Source of the DNA: SZUA-448 sp045627185
GTDB lineage: Bacteria > Bacillota > Clostridia > Lachnospirales > Lachnospiraceae
Direction: 5' to 3'
DNA: 55,564 nt
Assembly (NCBI GenBank): GCA_045627185.1
Contig: JAZQNE010000124.1
Span: 1 to 55,564, forward strand
Part shown: piece by piece, positions 52,046 to 55,564 of the stretch
How positions within the stretch are numbered: the stretch's first letter is position 1
Layout of the letters: every line of letters starts with the position of its first letter
Program-made: the position numbers and the translations under genes
Notes under the pieces: model-generated
What the model was told of the DNA's origin: nothing
What the model saw: the letters and a program-made list of their open reading frames with translations, nothing else
The model's database searches: none

Positions 52046-52801
52046 ATGACTGTTCTGATTTTGAAAGGCACAGGGAAATCCTTCCCTGACAAAATTATGG
52101 TATCTGAAAAATCTGATTACAACAAAATAAATGAACCCGTTGAAATTGAGGGAACAGGCCTCACTCTTGCAAGAGATGCCGAAGGCATTTATCTGACCGA
52201 CGGGGACTTGGTTGTCCGCGGGGATTTTACGCACATGGAGAAAAGACTTAAGCAGGCAAACCTTCAGAGTGAAATGCTTGTAAAAGCCGCCAGACTCAAG
52301 AATCTGAACCGTACTCCCATTCTGCTTGATGCAACCGCCGGAATGGGTGAAGATTCTTTGCTTCTTGCCGCATCCGGTTTTTATGTCAGGCTTTATGAAT
52401 ATGACCCTGTAATCTGTGCACTTCTGCGCGATACAGTTGAACGCAGCAGGGAAATACCCGGACTTTCCGAAGCCGCCTCACGTATGGAAGTATTTGCGGA
52501 AAACAGCATCGAAGCAATGAAAAAGCCGGACTGCAGACCGGATGTGATTTTGCTTGATCCCATGTTTCCCGAAAGCGGAAAATCCGCTCTGATTAAGAAA
52601 AAATTCCAGCTGTTGCGCCGTCTTGAGAAGCCCTGCGAAAACGGTGATGAACTTCTTCGTGCCGCAATTGCCGCAAAGCCGCAGAAAATCATAATAAAAA
52701 GGCCCCTGAAGGGACCTTTTCTCGGTGGCATTAAGCCGTCATATTCACTTACCGGAAAGGCAATACGTTATGACTGCCTGGTATTTCCGGAAAACATGTA
52801 A
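52046..52801 (+). CDS. RsmJ-like 16S rRNA guanine-N2 methyltransferase
   Basis: 251 residues. A class I methyltransferase with LLDATAGMGEDSLLLAASG (SAM motif I), LYEYDPVICALLRDTVERS, the signature ILLDPMFPESGKSALIKKKF and IIIKRPLKGPFLGG. These match the RsmJ/YhiQ (DUF548) family, which methylates guanosine 1516 of 16S rRNA in E. coli. Clostridial members are much less studied, so the exact target is inferred. An ATG at 52046 is used because the extra residues from an upstream TTG have no support, although neither has a strong ribosome site. Confidence 0.82.
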   Translation: MTVLILKGTGKSFPDKIMVSEKSDYNKINEPVEIEGTGLTLARDAEGIYLTDGDLVVRGDFTHMEKRLKQANLQSEMLVKAARLKNLNRTPILLDATAGMGEDSLLLAASGFYVRLYEYDPVICALLRDTVERSREIPGLSEAASRMEVFAENSIEAMKKPDCRPDVILLDPMFPESGKSALIKKKFQLLRRLEKPCENGDELLRAAIAAKPQKIIIKRPLKGPFLGGIKPSYSLTGKAIRYDCLVFPENM

Positions 52802-52810
52802 TGCAAAACA

Positions 52811-53440
52811 CTAGAACCCAAGATTATCGTTAACAAGAATAATATGTATTCTGTCTTTATGGCGTGAAAATCTTGTAATCAGAAACTGACAGCAGATTGT
52901 ATCGGGTGACTTGCAGTTAAGGCAGGAACCCGTTTTCGTGCAGGGCGTTGAAAGCCCGAACCTCTGGGCATTTACAGGTGCGGCAACATTTCTTGCACGT
53001 TTCAGGGCCGAATCAACATCGGGCGTGATTTTATTGATTCCAACAACAAGAATCAGTTTTTTCGGTCCATACGCATATGCGGATACACGGTTTGAGTTCC
53101 CGTCAATGTTTACCATTACACCGTCTTCGGTAATAGCATTCGAACTGCCAAGAAAAACGTCCGCTCCGTAAGCCGCAAGCTCAGCTGCACGTTTATCGGA
53201 AGTGTTGCTCCTGTCAAAGAAAGCATAATCACCGGATTTGACCGCATCCGCAAGGCCGATTTCAGCAACGGAAGCAGATCCTCCCATAGCAATTGTACTT
53301 CCCTTTGGAATCAGTGAAAGTGCAATATTCAGGGCTTCTTCCTTTGAAGCGGCATAATAACCGGTCATATTTCTCGAATTGATACCTGAAATTACTTTTT
53401 GAGCAAGCAATTCATATCTTTTTGTGATATTTGTATCCAT
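52811..53440 (-). CDS. LUD-domain protein (LutC/DUF162-like)
   Basis: 209 residues, cytoplasmic. Family features are ASKEEALNIALSLIPKGSTI, GGSASVAEIGL, AFFDRSNTSDKRAAELAAYG, VFLGSSNAITEDGVMVNIDG and the Cys-rich CTKTGSCLNCKSPDTICC, a likely metal site late in the protein. LUD proteins are linked to lactate and related oxidation, but this stand-alone type has no assigned reaction. It is convergent with the RsmJ-like gene, 10 bases apart, with no clear terminator between. Confidence 0.85.
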   Translation of the reverse strand: MDTNITKRYELLAQKVISGINSRNMTGYYAASKEEALNIALSLIPKGSTIAMGGSASVAEIGLADAVKSGDYAFFDRSNTSDKRAAELAAYGADVFLGSSNAITEDGVMVNIDGNSNRVSAYAYGPKKLILVVGINKITPDVDSALKRARNVAAPVNAQRFGLSTPCTKTGSCLNCKSPDTICCQFLITRFSRHKDRIHIILVNDNLGF

Positions 53441-53539
53441 TTTCTACTCCCTTTCTGATTTTGTTCTTAAGAATTATTCTATTTGTGTCGAAAAAAATAT
53501 AGAAAAGTTTTTATTTTTTTCACACTTTTTAATAATTAT

Positions 53540-53554
53540 ATGTTATAATAACAT
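53540..53554. promoter_or_regulatory. Palindrome ATGTTATAATAACAT overlapping a -10 box
   Basis: A perfect 15-bp palindrome whose centre is TATAAT (53544-53549), 37 bases before the start of the peptidase-like gene. No matching -35 is visible, which suggests a promoter needing an activator or one blocked by a palindrome-binding repressor. Confidence 0.45.
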
Positions 53555-53590
53555 TGTTGTATAGTCCCTTGATTTAAAAGGAGTTAAGAA

Positions 53591-55363
53591 ATGAAGCTTT
53601 TTAAGGCTAAACTGTTCTTTTATACGATAGTTAGCGTGCTTGCCATTCTGGCAGGCTTCATTTCGTATGTCGAAGTTAATGACATAAGCCTTGTATCTGC
53701 TATAGACAATCTTTCCGACAGGATTATCGGTGCCGAAGGCGAAAACAAAATTGCTGAAGCAATCATATCCAGAAACAATCCTGACATTCGTCCTTCCGAA
53801 GACGAAAACCAGGAATCATCCTTCAGCGGGCGTCAGGAAGCACAGGGTTCCGTAAGGAACAATCCCGAGCAGGAAGATCCCACCCCGGAGCCTTCACCCA
53901 CACCGTCTCCTTCTCCTCTCCCGACAGCAACCCCCAGACCCACACCTACTCCTACTTACACACCGTGCTTACATCAGTGGGCATATTCGGAAAATGGTGA
54001 CGGAACTCATTCGGTTGTCTGCATCATATGCGGAGCGGAACCTTATCCGAATATTGAGCCTTGTGAACTGAATGAAGATTACATGTGTGTTAAATGTTCA
54101 TTCCAGCACGTTCATGAGCTTGAACTCTTAAAAGACGGAACTCATACTTACCAGTGCTCATGCGGTTACACCGAACAGGGTGAGCATAATTTTGAAGTAA
54201 GATATTCAGACGCCAACGGTCATATTCTTATCTGTGACTGTGGTGAAATCCGTTCAGAGCATCATAATTATGTTACCAACTTTGAAAAGAAGGTATGTAA
54301 GGATTGCGGTTATGTATACCAGCGTTACACAATTGAAGAACTTACACAGACAATGTATGTTCACTGTTATGTAAACCAGCGTGAATTTCCCACCACATCC
54401 TCCAAGAAGCTTGGTAATTACCATGCAGGTGATGTATTGAATGTTGTCGGCTATGTAACATCTTATGATGGAAATGCTGATGAAAAATGGTATCTGACAG
54501 ACAAGGGTGATTACGTATTTGCCGAGTATGTTAAGAATGTTGCTCCTACTGCAACACCTACTCCCACTCCTACCAACACCCCTACAAATACACCTACACC
54601 GAAACCTACCAAGAAACCTACTCCTACTCCGAATCCCGGAAAGCCTACACCTACACCTGATCTTCGTGGCGGACTTGGTGATCTTTCAATAGACAAGATT
54701 CTTGGTCACAGCGATTATCAGTATCAGAGTACCGTATATTACCAATCAAACGGAAAAACAAAGACAAACGGTCTGTGTGACCTCTGTGCCGCAACCAACC
54801 TGCTCAACAGAAAGCTTGCAAGAGACGGCAATTACAGTAAGTCTCACAGGTTTGAAATTACGGATGTCATTGCTGTGGTTAACAACATTTCAAGAAGTTC
54901 CATCACCTACCTTGGCAAGGATGGCGACAAGCCTAAATATTCCTACAATTTCAAGCCATACTTCCGTGAAAACATTACTTTCACAACAAAAGACGGCGGT
55001 ACTTCCTACACCATGAAGTCCGTTTACCTGTATTCGAACTCAGCGAACTACAACCTGAACTACGTTAAGGACCTTATGGCAAAGCATCCTGAAGGTGTAA
55101 TGATTCGAGGTACTTACTACTCATCAACCACAAACGGTTTTGATCACGCACTTGTTCTTACCTACTGTGATGCTAATGGTCAGTGGTACGCAATCGATAC
55201 CGGTTCCGACCAGATTCGTGTAAATGGCCGTTACGAAAACATCCGTTTCGGAACAGCAACCATGAAGCTTGAAGATACCTGGCTTTGCGGTGGTGCAAAG
55301 AAAAAGAATTCCAAGTACAACTTCTGGAATTGCATTTGGGCTGTAACTTATATTGATAAATAA
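53591..55363 (+). CDS. Membrane-anchored surface protein with Cys-rich repeats, SH3-like domain and candidate Cys peptidase domain
   Basis: 590 residues. An N-terminal span (about 7-27) anchors it. A Pro/Thr linker (96-125) leads to a Cys/His-rich zone (126-242) with pairs CIIC, CVKC, CSC, CDC and CKDC, like zinc-ribbon-type repeats. An SH3-like region (247-315) comes next, then a second Pro/Thr linker (318-356). The C-terminal domain (360-590) has NGLCDLCAATNLLNRKLA (Cys396/Cys399) and NGFDHALVLTYCDANGQWYA (His519), then Asp536. This order fits papain-like or C39-like peptidases, though I cannot place the family. AAGGAG precedes the ATG. A surface protease or wall amidase role is inferred. 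Confidence 0.75.
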   Translation: MKLFKAKLFFYTIVSVLAILAGFISYVEVNDISLVSAIDNLSDRIIGAEGENKIAEAIISRNNPDIRPSEDENQESSFSGRQEAQGSVRNNPEQEDPTPEPSPTPSPSPLPTATPRPTPTPTYTPCLHQWAYSENGDGTHSVVCIICGAEPYPNIEPCELNEDYMCVKCSFQHVHELELLKDGTHTYQCSCGYTEQGEHNFEVRYSDANGHILICDCGEIRSEHHNYVTNFEKKVCKDCGYVYQRYTIEELTQTMYVHCYVNQREFPTTSSKKLGNYHAGDVLNVVGYVTSYDGNADEKWYLTDKGDYVFAEYVKNVAPTATPTPTPTNTPTNTPTPKPTKKPTPTPNPGKPTPTPDLRGGLGDLSIDKILGHSDYQYQSTVYYQSNGKTKTNGLCDLCAATNLLNRKLARDGNYSKSHRFEITDVIAVVNNISRSSITYLGKDGDKPKYSYNFKPYFRENITFTTKDGGTSYTMKSVYLYSNSANYNLNYVKDLMAKHPEGVMIRGTYYSSTTNGFDHALVLTYCDANGQWYAIDTGSDQIRVNGRYENIRFGTATMKLEDTWLCGGAKKKNSKYNFWNCIWAVTYIDK

Positions 55364-55377
55364 ATAATGAGTCAATG

Positions 55378-55430
55378 GGGACGGTTCTTTTCGACTCACT
55401 GCCCGGCAGTGAGTCGAAAAGAACCGTCCC
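55378..55430. repeat. Perfect 53-bp palindrome, GGGGACG family
   Basis: Arms of 26 bp (GGGACGGTTCTTTTCGACTC and ACTGCC) pair perfectly around a single C. It lies 14 bases after the peptidase-like gene and is preceded by GAGTCAATG, the same flank as at 2882. It can act as a terminator but has the form of a REP/MITE-type element. Confidence 0.85.
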
Positions 55431-55447
55431 AATAACGTTAAGTTAAG

Positions 55448-55484
55448 GAGTTTGTGCAAATAAATTTGCCCAAGCTCTTTTCTT
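55448..55484 (+). terminator. Second, weaker terminator
   Basis: GAGTTTGTGCAAA pairs with TTTGCCCAAGCTC with two mismatches and is followed by TTTTCTT. Beyond it, to the right edge, I see nothing I can support. Confidence 0.55.
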
Positions 55485-55564
55485 ATTCCATCCTTTGCCA
55501 ATGATTTTCCTGCAGAAAAAATTTCAGGTACAACAAAAAGACAGATTTACATCTGCCCAAAAGT

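Noticed and set aside
53880..53960. Pro/Thr codon repeats considered as a tandem DNA repeat or variable-number locus
   Set aside because: The repeats follow the amino-acid pattern with varied codons and no strict DNA period, so they are protein linkers.
55124..55501. Minus-strand frame of 125 codons at the right edge
   Set aside because: It runs across the 53-bp palindrome and antisense to the peptidase-like gene; no ribosome site and no recognisable product.

Overview
The window is chromosomal DNA from a Gram-positive bacterium, most likely an uncultured gut-type Clostridia (Lachnospiraceae or a relative). Three kinds of evidence point there. Start sites carry strong GGAGG-type ribosome binding sites and TTGACA-N17-TATAAT-type promoters. 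There are many diderm-independent lipoproteins and Pro/Thr-linker surface proteins. Several families typical of Clostridia are present: a CD1871A-type CXXC peptide, the FakA/DegV pair, hybrid histidine kinases, and a SusE/F-like starch lipoprotein on a maltose ABC operon. I saw no rRNA, tRNA, CRISPR array, prophage or transposase gene. The assignment is inferred from gene content, not from a phylogenetic marker.

Layout. Positions 1-2777 (minus) hold an SGNH esterase lipoprotein, a DUF4358 lipoprotein and an MBOAT acyltransferase cut by the left edge; together they look like a cell-surface O-acylation cassette. Positions 2778-3528 are a repeat-rich intergenic region. At 3529-5906 a membrane HD-GYP phosphodiesterase and a DUF2889-like protein diverge from two near-consensus promoters. 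At 5986-7016 lie free methionine-(R)-sulfoxide reductase, a small membrane protein and a broken mini-ORF. Positions 7079-15040 form a maltodextrin locus: a LacI-type regulator diverges from an operon of starch-binding lipoprotein, GH13 enzyme, binding protein and two permeases, with a clear promoter and operator but no ATPase gene. Positions 15172-19899 carry a beta-glucuronidase, a truncated dehydrogenase, a membrane protein and a metallophosphoesterase. Positions 20013-26259 are two large hybrid histidine kinases.

Positions 26521-30207 (plus) encode an SPFH/band-7 protein, a ribbon-helix-helix protein and a two-gene ABC-2 transporter. After a cyclophilin (minus), positions 31066-35421 hold a DUF6088/AbiEi-like protein whose stop codon overlaps the start of fakA, then a DegV protein and a GNAT-like protein. 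A 1773-residue membrane-anchored surface protein fills 35587-40908.

Positions 40990-51883 (minus) form an unusually compact run of nine genes with overlaps or short gaps: phosphodiester glycosidase, small membrane protein, hybrid kinase, TlpA-like thioredoxin, a 52-residue CXXC peptide, a membrane 4Fe-4S protein, a CbxX-type AAA+ ATPase, a CASTOR/POLLUX-like channel and an ABC exporter. The first eight could be one transcript that joins envelope redox chemistry, signalling and a regulated ion channel; this is the most interesting unit in the window. The right end has an RsmJ-type rRNA methyltransferase, a LUD-domain protein and a membrane-anchored protein with a candidate Cys-His peptidase domain.

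Two families of dispersed long palindromes recur between genes. One has GGGGACG arms, near 2882, 40916 and 55378. The other has GCTGTAAAATAACT arms, at 15055 and 30218. They look like mobile REP/MITE-like elements that now also act as terminators.
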